A stretch of 64,000 nt of DNA, taken from contig OZ037836.1 in NCBI GenBank assembly GCA_964035575.1, forward strand, positions 558,001-622,000. Direction: 5' to 3'. The number at the start of each line of letters is the position of its first letter. Positions within the stretch are counted from its first letter, which is position 1. Below, in pieces: positions 1-9,844 of the stretch. The notes under the pieces were generated by a model. That model did not search any database, had not been told where the DNA came from, and was given only the letters and a program-made list of their open reading frames with translations. The translations under genes were made by a program, and so were the position numbers. Source of the DNA: Rhynchopus sp. YZ270_cl-10. Lineage: Eukaryota > Euglenozoa > Diplonemea > Diplonemida > Diplonemidae.

Positions 1-360
1 AACAAACACCGGTGGGGTAAAAACTAAAGTGCGTTTCTGGGACTTCAAAATTCGAAGGAGGGCTTTAGTCCCACCGATGTGTGTCTTACTGTATTTCATT
101 TGACGTGCACAGAGAACAATAACATATTTTTTACACCAAATACAAAGGAGAAGAAAACAGTTTACAATAAAAGCTCCTGCGTCAGTTTTCTTGTTCAAAC
201 GTTAGTGTTTTTGTTGCAAAAATGTGAAGAAAAAACAAAGAAAAGAGAACATTCTCGACGTACACACTCTGTTGATTCTGAAAACGGGAGTACAAAAATC
301 GCGCATGGAAAACATGTGGTGCTTCCTAAGGTATGTCACAACTGTCATGTCCCGGGTGCT
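1..360. other. 3' flank of the first LRR gene
   Basis: No convincing gene is present. Positions 265-310 carry a piece of a dispersed module (cactctgttgattct then a G-rich stretch and aaaatcgcg) that recurs near 16.1, 17.2, 46.0 and 51.7 kb. Positions 331-357 (tgtcacaactgtcatgtcc) resemble 4974-4990 and 17378-17400, so this is a conserved 3'-flanking sequence of the minus-strand LRR gene family. Seen in sequence; its role as 3' UTR is inferred. Confidence 0.5.
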
Positions 361-1521
361 TCACATGCACACACATTTGCACTTGGTATCGTCCACGAGG
401 CTATAGCCATAGCCATCCACACATTCTGAAACAACACTGCACGATCCGGTGATGTTGATGCTCCTTGTGGGTATTGTGCATGCATACAGGAAGCCTAGCC
501 CAATGTGCTGCACGTTGCTCCATCCAGACAAGTCAAGGCTTCGCAATGAGGTGCAGTTAAAGAGAAAGAAGTTCCCCATCTGTGTCACATTGCTCCACCC
601 AGAGATATCCAGTGTGGTCAATGAGGTGTAGTTGTGGAGAAAGCCATTATCAACACTCGTCACATTGCTCCGCCCAGACAAGTCAAGGCTTCGCAATGAG
701 GTGCAGTTGTAGAGAAAGCCGTTCCCTATTTCCGTCACATTGTGCCACCCAGAAATATCAAGTGCGGGCAATGAGGTGCAGCCGGAGAGAAAGTGCTTAT
801 CAACCCGCGTCACATTGTTCCACCCAGACAAGTCAAGGTTTTGCAATGAGGTGCAGGAGGAGAGAAAGTTGCGCCCTACGTGCGTCAAATTGCTCCACCC
901 AGAAATATCCAGTGTGGTCAATGAGGTGTAGTTGGAGAGAAAGTAATTCTCAATCCGCGTCACATTACTCCACCCAGACAAGTCAAGTATTCGCAAGGCG
1001 CTCACCTCAGCGAGGAAGAAGGGCTCAATCCGCGTGACATTGCTCCACCCAGATAAGTCAACAGTGTGCAGTGAGGCGCAGTGTTTGAGAAAGAAGCAAC
1101 CTACTGCAGTCACACCTGGCACACCACTGAGATCAAGTTCTGATAACGTGGCACCTCGTAAGAAGTAACGGGGGATCTCAGTAACAACCTCTGCCTGCAG
1201 AAACAAATGAACCAGCTTGGGATCCGCCAGACCTTCGAACCTCTCTGATGTCAGCTCTCTCTCACCCAAGTCACGAAGAGCTGCAATGGCGTCGTCCTTC
1301 TGCGACTTCGTCTTCTTCATCAGCACAACTGTGTCCCCAGCACTCAGCTGCGTGATGTAGTCTCCTTCGGCCAGCAGCTTCCCTCCGAAGCTCATGTCAA
1401 AGCCGTCTTCGCGCAACTCTGCTGCAGACGCCACCTTCCGCCGTATGTCCGCAGTTGTATCATCCACACCCACCTCGACTGTGTACTTCTCTCCGTCAAA
1501 GCTCTCCACACATATTTCCAT
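361..1521 (-). CDS. Ubiquitin-like domain plus BspA-type leucine-rich repeat protein (copy 1)
   Basis: A 386-residue protein. Residues 1-72 (start MEICVESFDGEKYTVEVGVD) resemble a ubiquitin-like beta-grasp domain. Residues 75-125 form a helical linker. About ten 23-residue leucine-rich repeats of the BspA/LRR_5 type follow, with the pattern LDLSGWSNVTRI..FL..CTSL. I placed the start at the ATG at 1521 because the paralog at 6144 has the same context (AAACAGAGAGACACAAAACC before ATG) and the ubiquitin-like fold begins there. The C-terminus (SLVDDTKCKCVCM) matches the paralog. There is no signal peptide, so the protein is probably intracellular. A role in protein-protein interaction or ubiquitin-like signalling is inference; no enzymatic domain is visible. 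Confidence 0.9.
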   Translation of the reverse strand: MEICVESFDGEKYTVEVGVDDTTADIRRKVASAAELREDGFDMSFGGKLLAEGDYITQLSAGDTVVLMKKTKSQKDDAIAALRDLGERELTSERFEGLADPKLVHLFLQAEVVTEIPRYFLRGATLSELDLSGVPGVTAVGCFFLKHCASLHTVDLSGWSNVTRIEPFFLAEVSALRILDLSGWSNVTRIENYFLSNYTSLTTLDISGWSNLTHVGRNFLSSCTSLQNLDLSGWNNVTRVDKHFLSGCTSLPALDISGWHNVTEIGNGFLYNCTSLRSLDLSGRSNVTSVDNGFLHNYTSLTTLDISGWSNVTQMGNFFLFNCTSLRSLDLSGWSNVQHIGLGFLYACTIPTRSINITGSCSVVSECVDGYGYSLVDDTKCKCVCM

Positions 1522-2224
1522 GGTTTTGTGTCTCTCTGTTTTATGCAAGGTGTTTTCAATTGGGGGTAAGAGTACGCAAGAGACAACAAACAGTTAGGGA
1601 GAGGTCTTTTGCTAATAAAAATGATCATCCAGATGTGGTGAAACGCCATAAACTCCACAACCCCTACAAAGATACTCCGCAAGCCATGCATAGTGGGGCA
1701 AGACAAAGCAACCAAAAAAGGAAGAGGACAACTTGCAAGTGTGCAGAAGAGTATTTGGAAGCTAATGGTACAAAGGCACTGCGTGAATTGCACCCACGTA
1801 GGGGCGAACAACCTTCGTGACCACACAAGACCCACAGTGAGAGGTCTTGAAACAAGTTACAAAGGGGAGAGAGGTCTTTTGTTTTGTTTTGACTTTTTTT
1901 TAAAGCTTCGTTGTATTAGTGTTGTTGCATGACATTTCAGTTTCTCTATCCTCTGCGATATGACGCGCAAACACGCCGTTTTCAATTTGATTCGCAGACC
2001 GATACTGACTCACGAAGTTGCTGTGTCAAAAAAACACCTTCCTCTGCGAGGCGGGATACCACAGCGACAACGTCGATCACTCATGCGCCTATGAGTCGCT
2101 CAATGGCGTCATGGCTTTTATCATGACTACAGGGGTCCAACCCTGCACATTGCTCTCACAACACAAAATACAAATATGCACACTAATGAAGAGGAATGAT
2201 GTGTCCTTTCATTTGACGTGAACA
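1522..2224. other. Intergenic region upstream of LRR copy 1
   Basis: The 5' leader of the minus-strand LRR gene lies at 1522-1560. The rest holds no supported gene. Positions 1899-1925 carry a weak copy of the dispersed ttgtattagtgt motif. Short reading frames here look random. Confidence 0.4.
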
Positions 2225-2233
2225 GACAAACAA

Positions 2234-2462
2234 GAGAAAAGTTCGATTTCGGCCTCGAAAATTACCGTGACACCGATTTGTCACGGTACTTTGTCACGGA
2301 ATTTTTTTGAAAGATTCGATTTCGTGACAAAAAAAAAAATCGATTTCGTGACAAACCGATTTTTTCATTGACACACAAAATTCGATTTCGTGACAAATCC
2401 AAAAACTCAGTGACAAAAAAATGTCAATGAAAAAATGGATTTTGTCAAGGAAACCGAACTTT
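2234..2462 (+). repeat. Left long terminal inverted repeat of the MULE-like element
   Basis: This is the reverse complement of 4293-4485, with small indels in the A-rich tracts. It contains repeated cgatttcgtgaca units. Confidence 0.85.
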
Positions 2463-4135
2463 TTGTCAAGGAAAAAGTCGTGACAGGGCACTGGGTACTG
2501 GGTACACTGGATACAAGGATAAAAGTCGTGAAAGAGCAACCACAGCTCCACATGACAAACACAAAAGTGTCCAGTCACGTGGGGCATTCATGCACTGAGG
2601 AGATAATGATCCAACAATTTACAAGAAAGATTACTTAACCTACTGCTGGAAATTGGCAGGTCGTAGTAACACACAAAGTGTGCCTCCGTTCGGGAAGAAC
2701 GGATATTCTAGAGACCAAAAAGGCCTCAAGAATATCTTCCGGTAGTCAAGGTATAACCGAATGAACGGCCCAAGACCCCCGTGGAGAAGTTAAATGTGTA
2801 ATGCTATCAGGTAGAAACTGCGACCACTGTCTTACCCTCCTCAATGCATGGTGGAAGATGTCTTTACAACAAATATCCTGTACCCAGGTACCAGGTTCCC
2901 AGACCCACGTAGTACCACGTCGCAGTACTACGCAAAATTTACCACCAGACCCTGTCTTCGTGCACCTTAAGTACAACGCCGCAGACAGGCCAAACATGCG
3001 TTGGACTCAGAGGAATTCCTGCTGTGCAGTGTATCAAACATGAGAACCAACTCCCAGCAACAAGGGGCGCCTTTTGGCGGGCGTTGTTGAGGGTGTTTGG
3101 GGTGCAAAGTTTTCCACAATTTTGATGCGCGGGTACAGAAGTGTTGTCTTGTTCTTTCATCTCTAGGAATGTAAATGTCAATCGCGTTTAACTACCACTA
3201 GGGCTTGTTCAGTGAACCCACGAAGGGTCGAAGGGGGTTGGTTATCCCATATCTATCAAAGGTTGTGTCGACCAGGCGAAACCACTATGTTACGCTGTAC
3301 GTTGTTAAATCCGAAGAAATAACGCTTTAGCAGCCGCAGGAAGTTTGTTAAAAAGAGTGCCTCACGCTACACAAACCACCACCCGCGATTGACTTAGATG
3401 TTATAACAAAGAGAATTCAGAACAAAACAACACCACACTAAATTGTCATGCTTCCAGAGCATGCCTGGGCCAAAATTACTGTTGACAAAAAAGGCAACAA
3501 GACCACCCACAAGGAGTGTGAAATGTGCACTGGTTTTCTGGGGGAACGCAATATTTTCTTGTGTCTAGTCCTCCGTAAGCAGAGGACAGACTTTCCGGAA
3601 GGTTTCCAAAGTCGAATTTCTTGCACTAGCTATGCTCCCAGGGTTAATGGCTATAGCAGTGACTGACAAAGTGTTTCCACCCCCAGGTCTTCGTCCACAA
3701 ACAAACCTAGAATAGATTGATTTGGGTGAAGCCTTGGATTTTGAGTTGTTGAATGTCGGAGAGCGGCGCTCATCGCAATCACGGATGCAGTTCAGATTTC
3801 ACGATCCTGTGATGAGTGTAAATGTGGGGTGTAATTAAGTTATGGTGTACAAACGCAGTAGTCGTGAGGTTAATGAAAAAAGTGGTAATAACTATGTATT
3901 TCCGCGAAATAAGGTAGCCTTTTTTCACGCTCCAGCGAGTTTCCTGCTGCACTAATGGTTCCCAAGCGAAGCATGTATAAGTATTTACCCCCACTAAAAG
4001 TAACTGTGTGTGGGGTAGAGGGGTGAAAATCATACCATGCTGCTTCAATACTGTCTCTGCTGTCGCATTCCCTCATGGTGGGTCACTCACCCACTGGGCA
4101 AAAAAATCAAAGGGGGTACCCCAAATAAGTTCAGA

Positions 4136-4275
4136 TATACCCGAAAATAAGTTCAAATACCCGAAAATAAGTTCAGATATAGTCAGTTATGCCCTATTTC
4201 TGGTTTTCGGGTATATCTGAACTTATTTTCGGGGATATCTGACCATTTCAAAAAAAGGGTAGGGCATAACTGACT
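4136..4275. repeat. Internal palindrome in the MULE-like element
   Basis: atagtcagttatgcccta at 4176-4193 pairs with tagggcataactgactat at 4258-4275. Repeated cccgaaaataagttcagata units flank it in inverted orientation. This is a foldback structure just inside the right arm, possibly a nested smaller element. Confidence 0.75.
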
Positions 4276-4292
4276 ATTCCCCAAAAAAAAAA

Positions 4293-4485
4293 CATTGACA
4301 AAATCCATTTTTTCATTGACATTTTTTTGTCACTGAATTTTTGGATTTGTCACGAAATCGAATTTTTTTTGTCAATGAAAAAATCGGTTTGTCACGAAAT
4401 CGAATCTTTCAAAAAAATTCCGTGACAAAGTACCGTGACAAATCGGTGTCACGGGTATTTTCGAGGCCGAAATCGAACTTTTCTC
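4293..4485 (-). repeat. Right long terminal inverted repeat of the MULE-like element
   Basis: This is the reverse complement of the left arm at 2234-2462. It ends in ...CGAACTTTTCTC followed by the putative 9-bp duplication at 4486-4494. Confidence 0.85.
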
Positions 4486-4989
4486 GATAAACAATAACAT
4501 TTTGCACCCCAAACCGCCCAGAAATGGGTAAAAAATACAAACTGCTCTGCTTGAAGTACAGAAATGAGGTGAGTGCACAATAAAGGTGGAGGGTGGTAAA
4601 TTTGTTTCAATAACTTTCAGATCAAAGAAGAGAAAGCTCAAGGACGTCAATAGATGCATTCAAACTTGCCTAGCAAAAATAGCTTGAAGTACAGAAATGA
4701 GGTGAGTGCACAATAATGGAGGATACATGACAGCGCAGGGTCTCTTAGTAGGATTCTAGTGAGACGCTTAGTACGCGTGTCCTTGCTCGCATCGCAGGGA
4801 CGGTCAGAAAGAAGCAAATAAATATTTGTGATAAAAATTAGCGAACACAAAAAACTCGCGCGAGTGGAAGAAAAAAAGGAGAGGAAAATATTTTATTCTA
4901 ATTCAAAGTGGTGTGTATACTAGAGGTGTCAATAACTATCTTCGCTCACACAGGAAAAACGGGAAACGAAAGTGTCATGTCCCGGGTCC
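4486..4989. other. 3' flank of LRR copy 2, with a duplicated motif
   Basis: No gene is seen. The sequence TGAAGTACAGAAATGAGGTG followed by agtgcacaata occurs at 4553-4586 and again at 4682-4716, and recurs at 52767-52798. The GAG|GTGAGT context looks like a 5' splice site. Positions 4922-4975 (gtgtcaataactatcttc and following) recur at about 45455 and 52448. Confidence 0.5.
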
Positions 4990-6144
4990 TCACATGCACA
5001 CACATGTGGTATCGTCCACGAGGCTATGGCCGCTATCGCCATGCACATATTCTGACACAACACTGCTCGATCCTGTGACGTTGATGCTGCTTTTACGCAT
5101 TGTGGATGCAGAAAGTGATCCTGCTCCAATCTCCTTCACATTGGTCAACCCAGATAAGTCTAGGGTTTGCAATGCAATGCAGAAGGAGAGAAAGTTGTTC
5201 CCTATTTGCGTCACATTATTCCACCTAGAAATGTCAAGTGCGGTCAATGACCTGCAATTGGAGAGAAAGGACTCATCAACCCGCGTCACATTGTTCCACC
5301 CAGATAAGTCAAGGCTTTGCAATGCGGTGCAGGAGGAGAGGAAGTAGTTCTCAATTTGCGTCACATTGCTCCACCCAGAAATATCCAGTGTGGTCAATGA
5401 GGTGCAGTTCGAGAGGAAGAACTCATCAACCCGCGTCACATTGTTCCACCCTGACAAGTCAAGGCTTTGCAATGAGGTGCAGGAGGAGAGAAAGTTGTTC
5501 CCTATGTGCGTCACATTGTGCCACCCAGAAAAATCCAGTGTGGTCAATGAGGTGCAGTTGGAGAGAAAGTACCTCTCAACCCGCGTCACATTGTTCCACC
5601 CAGACAAGTCAAGGGTTCGCAATGCGGTGCAGGAAGAAAGAAAGTCGGACCTAATATGCGAGACATTGCTCCACCCAGATAAGTCAGCAGTGTGCAATGC
5701 GTTGCAGAGTTTGAGAAAGCAAAAACCTACTGCAGTCACACCTGGCACACCACTGAGATCAAGTTCTGAGAACGTGACACCTTGTAAGAAGAAATGGGGG
5801 ATCTCAGTAACAACCTCCGCCTGCAGAAACAAATGAACCAGCTTGGGATCTGTCAGACCTTCGAACCTCTCTTCCGTCAGCTCTCTCTCACCCAAGTCAC
5901 GAAGAGCTGCAATGGCGTCGTCCTTCTGCGACGTCGTCTTCGTCAGCACAACTGTGTCCCCAGAACTCAGCTGCGTGATGTAGTCTCCTTCGGCCAGCAG
6001 CTTCCCTCCGAAGCTCATGTCAAAGCCGTCTTCGCGCAACTCTGCTGCAGACGCCACCTTCCGCCGTATGTCCGCAGTTGTATCATCCACACCCACCCCG
6101 ACTGTGTACTTCTCTCCGTCAAAGCTCTTCACACATATTTCCAT
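4990..6144 (-). CDS. Ubiquitin-like domain plus BspA-type leucine-rich repeat protein (copy 2)
   Basis: A 384-residue paralog of the gene at 361-1521. The N-terminal ubiquitin-like domain (MEICVKSFDGEKYTVGVGVD) is almost unchanged. About ten 23-residue LRRs with SGWNNVTRV..FLS.C.SL follow, ending in SLVDDTTCVCM. The ATG at 6144 was chosen by homology and by the conserved leader AAACAGAGAGACACAAAACC. The repeats diverge in number and order from copy 1 while the N-terminal 130 residues are near identical, as expected if recombination reshuffles the LRR array. Function unknown; a cytoplasmic adaptor role is a guess. Confidence 0.9.
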   Translation of the reverse strand: MEICVKSFDGEKYTVGVGVDDTTADIRRKVASAAELREDGFDMSFGGKLLAEGDYITQLSSGDTVVLTKTTSQKDDAIAALRDLGERELTEERFEGLTDPKLVHLFLQAEVVTEIPHFFLQGVTFSELDLSGVPGVTAVGFCFLKLCNALHTADLSGWSNVSHIRSDFLSSCTALRTLDLSGWNNVTRVERYFLSNCTSLTTLDFSGWHNVTHIGNNFLSSCTSLQSLDLSGWNNVTRVDEFFLSNCTSLTTLDISGWSNVTQIENYFLSSCTALQSLDLSGWNNVTRVDESFLSNCRSLTALDISRWNNVTQIGNNFLSFCIALQTLDLSGLTNVKEIGAGSLSASTMRKSSINVTGSSSVVSEYVHGDSGHSLVDDTTCVCM

Positions 6145-6784
6145 GGTTTTGTGTCTCTCTGTTTGAGGTGTTTTGGGTGGGGCAGGAAGAAACAACAAAG
6201 TCGATGCGTTCCACGAAAGAGTTGCAGCTGGTGCAACGTCGATGAAGCATGTAATTATATATTGTCATATCACCAAAAACCTTAGTAACATCATCACCGC
6301 TCAAGACTGTCGGTGTTGTGCGAGACACCTGAAACAAACAGAGGAATGCTTGACGTCTGCTACCCCCACAGCACGGTGGGGCTGAAATCTCAGAAAATAT
6401 GTTATTTTTTTACGTCAGGCCTCTCGTGCCAACTCAACAAGAAGAACTGTACAGAAAAAAAAAAAAAGGAAAAGTTTATAAGATGGCCCTAAGCCTCTCG
6501 TGCGTAGTCACCTTGATCACATTCGTTATCGCACAGCATCAGCTGCGCTGGCTTCTACAAGTTTGTTGTCAGGGATGATGTCATTTCCCCAACCGGAGTT
6601 CGCAATTTTGGCACGTACGATGACGTGTTCGAGCATGTGCATAGTGTAGCAAAGATGCGTGCAATTGAATGAGCTTTTTTGCATAGGGTGAGTAGGAGGA
6701 GGGAAGCCACCAGAACGCTCCGCAAGGAGCACAGCAAGGTCTCCATTCTATGAATGTGGCATCATTGTCACACTCTTCCAACGG
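6145..6784. other. Intergenic region between LRR copy 2 and the rRNA fragment
   Basis: The leader of LRR copy 2 occupies 6145-6180. At 6476-6512 there is a copy of a short conserved block (agtttataagatg..cctaagcctctcgtg) also found at 11606 and 51278. No gene is supported. Confidence 0.4.
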
Positions 6785-7250
6785 TTTTGAAAGGTGCCTA
6801 TAGATAGGACTCGGGTTTTAACCATTCAATCATTCTTTCGCCCCTATACCCAGGGTACAAATAAGATACCCCGAGCTCACGCCCATTTAAAGTTTGAGAA
6901 TAGGTCGAGGAAGCGATTTCCCCAATTCCTCCAATCATTCGCTTTACCTGGCGTAACTCCTTTTTTGGTTCCAGCTATCCTGAGGGAAACTTCGGAGTGA
7001 ACCAGCTACTAGATGGTTCGATGGGTCTTTCGCCCCTATACCCAGCTTGGACGAGCGATTTGCACGTCAACACCGCAACGGTCCTCCACCAGAGTTTCCC
7101 CCCGGCTTCGACCTATCCAGGCATAGTTCACCATCTTTCGAGGGTCCCACAACAGCTGTACTATACCTCAAACCCCTTTTCAGTAAATCAGGATCGGGCC
7201 TTTGTGCTGCGTCCTCAAGGAGCAGTGGGCACGACGTAGAGCATAGGTTG
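6785..7250 (-). rRNA. Large-subunit (28S-type) rRNA fragment, antisense and partly scrambled
   Basis: Read on the minus strand, this stretch contains universally conserved LSU rRNA segments in the correct order: CGAAAGATGGTGAACTATGC, GACGTGCAAATCG, GGTATAGGGGCGAAAGAC, ATCGAACCATCTAGTAGCTG, GAAGTTTCCCTCAGGATAGC, then CTATTCTCAAACTTTAAATG. This is roughly 450 bp of domain II. It ends in a second, degenerate GGTATAGGGGCGAAAGAATG at about 6838-6860, which does not belong at that place in a normal LSU rRNA. No SSU, 5.8S or remaining LSU sequence flanks it. It is most likely a transposed rDNA fragment or pseudogene; a gene piece of a fragmented rRNA is less likely. Confidence 0.85.
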
Positions 7251-7883
7251 GAAAGATCATATCGGCAAAAGGGAGGGGGGTATCTGAGTGACTCAGAAGC
7301 AGAAAAATGATTGTGTGGGAAGGAACTTTTTTATTTTTTTTGTTTCGTAGATGATGAGTGTTGGTGTTAAGACATAGGTCGTGTGTGTGTGTGTGTTATT
7401 GTTCTTTCGATCCATTGTTATATTCATGTAGCTGCCACAGTTTTTTTTTATTTTGTGCAAATCCACCCTGAAATACGTTACAGGGCGACTCTTACGTATC
7501 GCCCATTGTTCGTGTTGTGTATATTCCCCAGGTACATGCGTTTTTTTTTGTTCCGCTGCCCACCCCCCCAAGGTAAATGACTTTTTTAAGTAACCCAACT
7601 AAGAAGAAACCAAAAAAAAATAGAAAACGACTTCAGGATATGTGAAATAAAGAAAACACTTTTTTCGTTTTATCGCACCCGCAAAAGGTTTGTGTTTTTC
7701 ACATGATGAATGTGAGTGAGGTGTATGTTGGTGGGAAAACCAATACGCTAAAGCGGGCACGCACCATTCGTCGTTTTCCATTTTCTATTTCGTCAATGCT
7801 TGATAACACACACACACAAAGAGAAGTTGAAAGTGTAAACGCTTCACCGTTCATCGGCGGGCGCAGGAACTAGAAAAAAAAAG
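7251..7883. other. Intergenic region with a GT microsatellite
   Basis: Nothing gene-like. A short (GT)n run lies at 7381-7397. Positions 7825-7866 (gttgaaagtgtaaacgc and following) recur at 45204-45245. Confidence 0.4.
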
Positions 7884-7888
7884 ATGTT

Positions 7889-8373
7889 TGGTGCTTCCCG
7901 GGGGGTATGCATTTCACAAATTTTCAATTCAATTCACAACTTTTCACAACTATTCACAACTTTTCACTACCCTTTTTTCTCTCGTTGGTGAAGCTTTTAA
8001 ACGCCGGCATTTGCATTTCCGGAATCCGTACGGCCAGTGGTGGGGTCAATTTGCCAAAATGGACAAGTTCTCGTCATTTCCGCACATCACACAGTACACA
8101 GGTACACAGGTACACCACATCACGTTCTATCTTGTGAATCCCAGCGTACCCCTCAATCGGTGGGTCACCACCCCGCCCAAAAAAAAAGCACACAAAAAAA
8201 AAATCAATTCACAACTTTTCACAACTATTCACAACTTTTCACATTTTTTCACAATTTTTCACCACTTTTCACCAGCCTTCACAATTTTGTAGCGGTTTTC
8301 GTGTTGTGAAATTTGTGAAAACTTGTCACATTTTGTGAAAATTTGTGAAATGCACACCCCCCGGGAAGCACCA
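7889..8373. mobile_element. 485-bp inverted-repeat element with a 5-bp target duplication
   Basis: The termini are near-perfect inverted repeats of about 38 bp, starting TGGTGCTTCCCGGGGGG. Both sides are flanked by ATGTT (7884-7888 and 8374-8378). Inside each end are clustered ttcacaacttttcac repeats (7928-7975 and 8201-8290). The centre (8000-8077) carries the internal block shared with other elements near 17.7, 18.9, 26.9 and 29.2 kb. There is no transposase, so it is non-autonomous; the superfamily is uncertain. Confidence 0.85.
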
Positions 8374-8598
8374 ATGTTCGGGTAAAAGAAAAGAATGTGT
8401 AGAACACCCCATAGAGTGCATGGGGGGAGCAACTGACTGAGGGGATTGAAAGCAACTGAGAAAAATATGATTTGAAAAGATAAGCACAAAGCCTCTCGTG
8501 TCACAGTGCGGCGCTATATTACGGGGTGCCGGCTAATTATGGGTAAATCCAACTGTTACTGGTGTGTCTGACACCCCCCAAAAAAATAGCAGAGAATA

Positions 8599-9008
8599 CA
8601 GTGGTTAAAGAAAGTTCCGCCTAAGAAAAGTTCCGCCTAAAGTAATTTCCGCCATCGATTTCAATTCCGCCATTAGTTTAGGCGGGGATTTATTTTATGC
8701 CCAATTTTTTTTTGGGGGGGATTTTTTCCTAAGGATTCTGGGGGGAGTTCTGCGTGAAATTGTGCCAAAACCAGAGCAAAACAGAGAGATCCAACCATTT
8801 TGAGCTTTGTGTGTGATTTTATTTATATGGAATGTTATCTTTTCTTTTTCATTTTTATTTTCTGGTCGAAAAAATATCCTAAGGTGGGGGAAAAAATCAG
8901 TTACCCCCTTGCAAAAGTGCCCGCCTAAGAAAAGTTCCGCCTAAAGTAATTTCCGCCATCGATTTCAATTCCGCCATTAGTTTAGGCGTAAACTTTCTTT
9001 AACCACTG
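8599..9008. mobile_element. 410-bp Tc1/mariner-like MITE
   Basis: The ends are CAGTGGTTAAAGAAAGTT and its reverse complement, flanked on both sides by TA (8597-8598 and 9009-9010), as in Tc1/mariner elements. Each end continues with a cgcctaa block. A 60-bp direct repeat (gaaaagttccgcctaaag and following) occurs at 8626-8685 and 8932-8990. No coding capacity. The TA duplication and CAGT terminus support the family; without a transposase this remains an inference. Confidence 0.8.
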
Positions 9009-9340
9009 TAGCTCAAAAAAAAAAATAGCACCCCCCCGCTTCAGCAACACCATTTACTACTAGAGGAAATATCCTCCCCTACGTGGAGGATCTTGAGAGC
9101 ACTGCGCTTCAGCCACACCATTTACCCATAATTAAGTTTACCCTTTAATATTGTACCCACTGTAGGACCACTTAAGACTGCTGAAGAGAAAACCTCAAGA
9201 ATGTTGTCTCTCGTACACGTGCCACAAAAGAAAGCAGAGCACCTCAAATCCACGAAAGGGAGACAAGAGGGGAGGGAGGTGTATGTGAAAAAGTAGAAAG
9301 TTGAATATGTTGTCAATCAGCCACCATGTCACCCAAAAAA
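9009..9340. other. Intergenic region
   Basis: No gene is supported. There are two copies of gcttcag(c/a)(c/a)acaccattta, at 9041-9060 and 9107-9126. Confidence 0.35.
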
Positions 9341-9348
9341 AAAAAAAA

Positions 9349-9795
9349 CGCTGGAAAAGTATATTCCCGCGCGCTTCGCGCGCGGGAATATACTTTTTCC
9401 GCTCGCTTCGCTCGCGGAACAACCACCCGTAAAAATTTTTCCCCGCTCGCTTCGCTCGCGGAAAAACTACTCGTAAAAATATACTTTTTCCGCTCGCTTC
9501 GCTCGTAGAAAAACTACCCCTAAAAATTTTTCCCGCGCGCTTCGCGCGCGGGAATTTACTTTACCGCTCGCTTCGCTCGCGGAAAAACTACCCCTAATTT
9601 TTTCCCCCGCTCGCTTCGCTCGCGGAACAACTACTCGTAAAAATTTTTCCCCGCACGCTTCGCTCGCGGAAAAACTACTCGAAAAAATTTTTCCCGCGCG
9701 CTTTGCGCGCGGGAATTTACCTTTTCCTCTCTCCGAAAAACTACCCGTAAAAATTCTTTCCCGCGCGCTTCGCGCGCGGGAATATTGTGTAATTG
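9349..9795. repeat. Array of GC-rich palindromes (GCTCGCTTCGCTCGC type)
   Basis: About nine hairpin-forming units of either ccgctcgcttcgctcgcgg or cgcgcgcttcgcgcgcg alternate with A/T-rich spacers of the form aactacYcSTaaaaatttttcc, giving a period near 55 bp. Spacers are themselves similar to each other. Single units of the same palindromes are found throughout the window (for example 9872, 23610, 23825, 29530, 31480, 37692, 38035, 44210, 44712). Confidence 0.9.
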
Positions 9796-9844
9796 TTTTG
9801 TATTGTGTTCGCGAGCGAACACAATACAAAAACAATTACACAAT
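9784..9844. repeat. Long hairpin with a 28-bp stem
   Basis: attgtgtaattgttttgt...gtgttcg pairs with cgaacac...acaattacacaat across the 4-base centre cgag, with one bulged A. It abuts the palindrome array. Confidence 0.85.

Larger units (their letters stand above)
2234..4485. mobile_element. Mutator-like (MULE) non-autonomous element
   Basis: Long terminal inverted repeats bound 2.25 kb: the left arm at 2234-2462 and the right arm at 4293-4485 are near-identical reverse complements beginning GAGAAAAGTTCGATTTCGGC. The flanks gacaaacaa (2225-2233) and gataaacaa (4486-4494) match at 8 of 9 positions, consistent with the 9-bp target duplication of Mutator-like elements. The interior has no transposase; the longest plus-strand frame (3448-3666, 72 codons) has no recognised domain. 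The arms are internally repetitive (cgatttcgtgacaaa). Long arms and a 9-bp duplication are typical of MULEs; the family assignment is inferred. Confidence 0.75.

Noticed and set aside
2640-2780. Possible tRNA or other structured RNA
   Set aside because: No cloverleaf, A/B boxes or CCA-end pairing could be found by eye.
4553-4716. Possible spliced-leader RNA gene, because tttctgtactt on the minus strand resembles the 3' part of kinetoplastid and diplonemid leaders
   Set aside because: Only about 11 bases match, the rest of the leader and an Sm site are missing, and on the plus strand the sequence reads as a splice-donor-like context. Kept only as a repeat note.
9349-9795. CRISPR-like alternation of palindromic repeats and spacers
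   Set aside because: The spacers are similar to one another and variable in length, the repeats are simple GC palindromes found singly elsewhere, no cas genes exist and the genome is eukaryotic.
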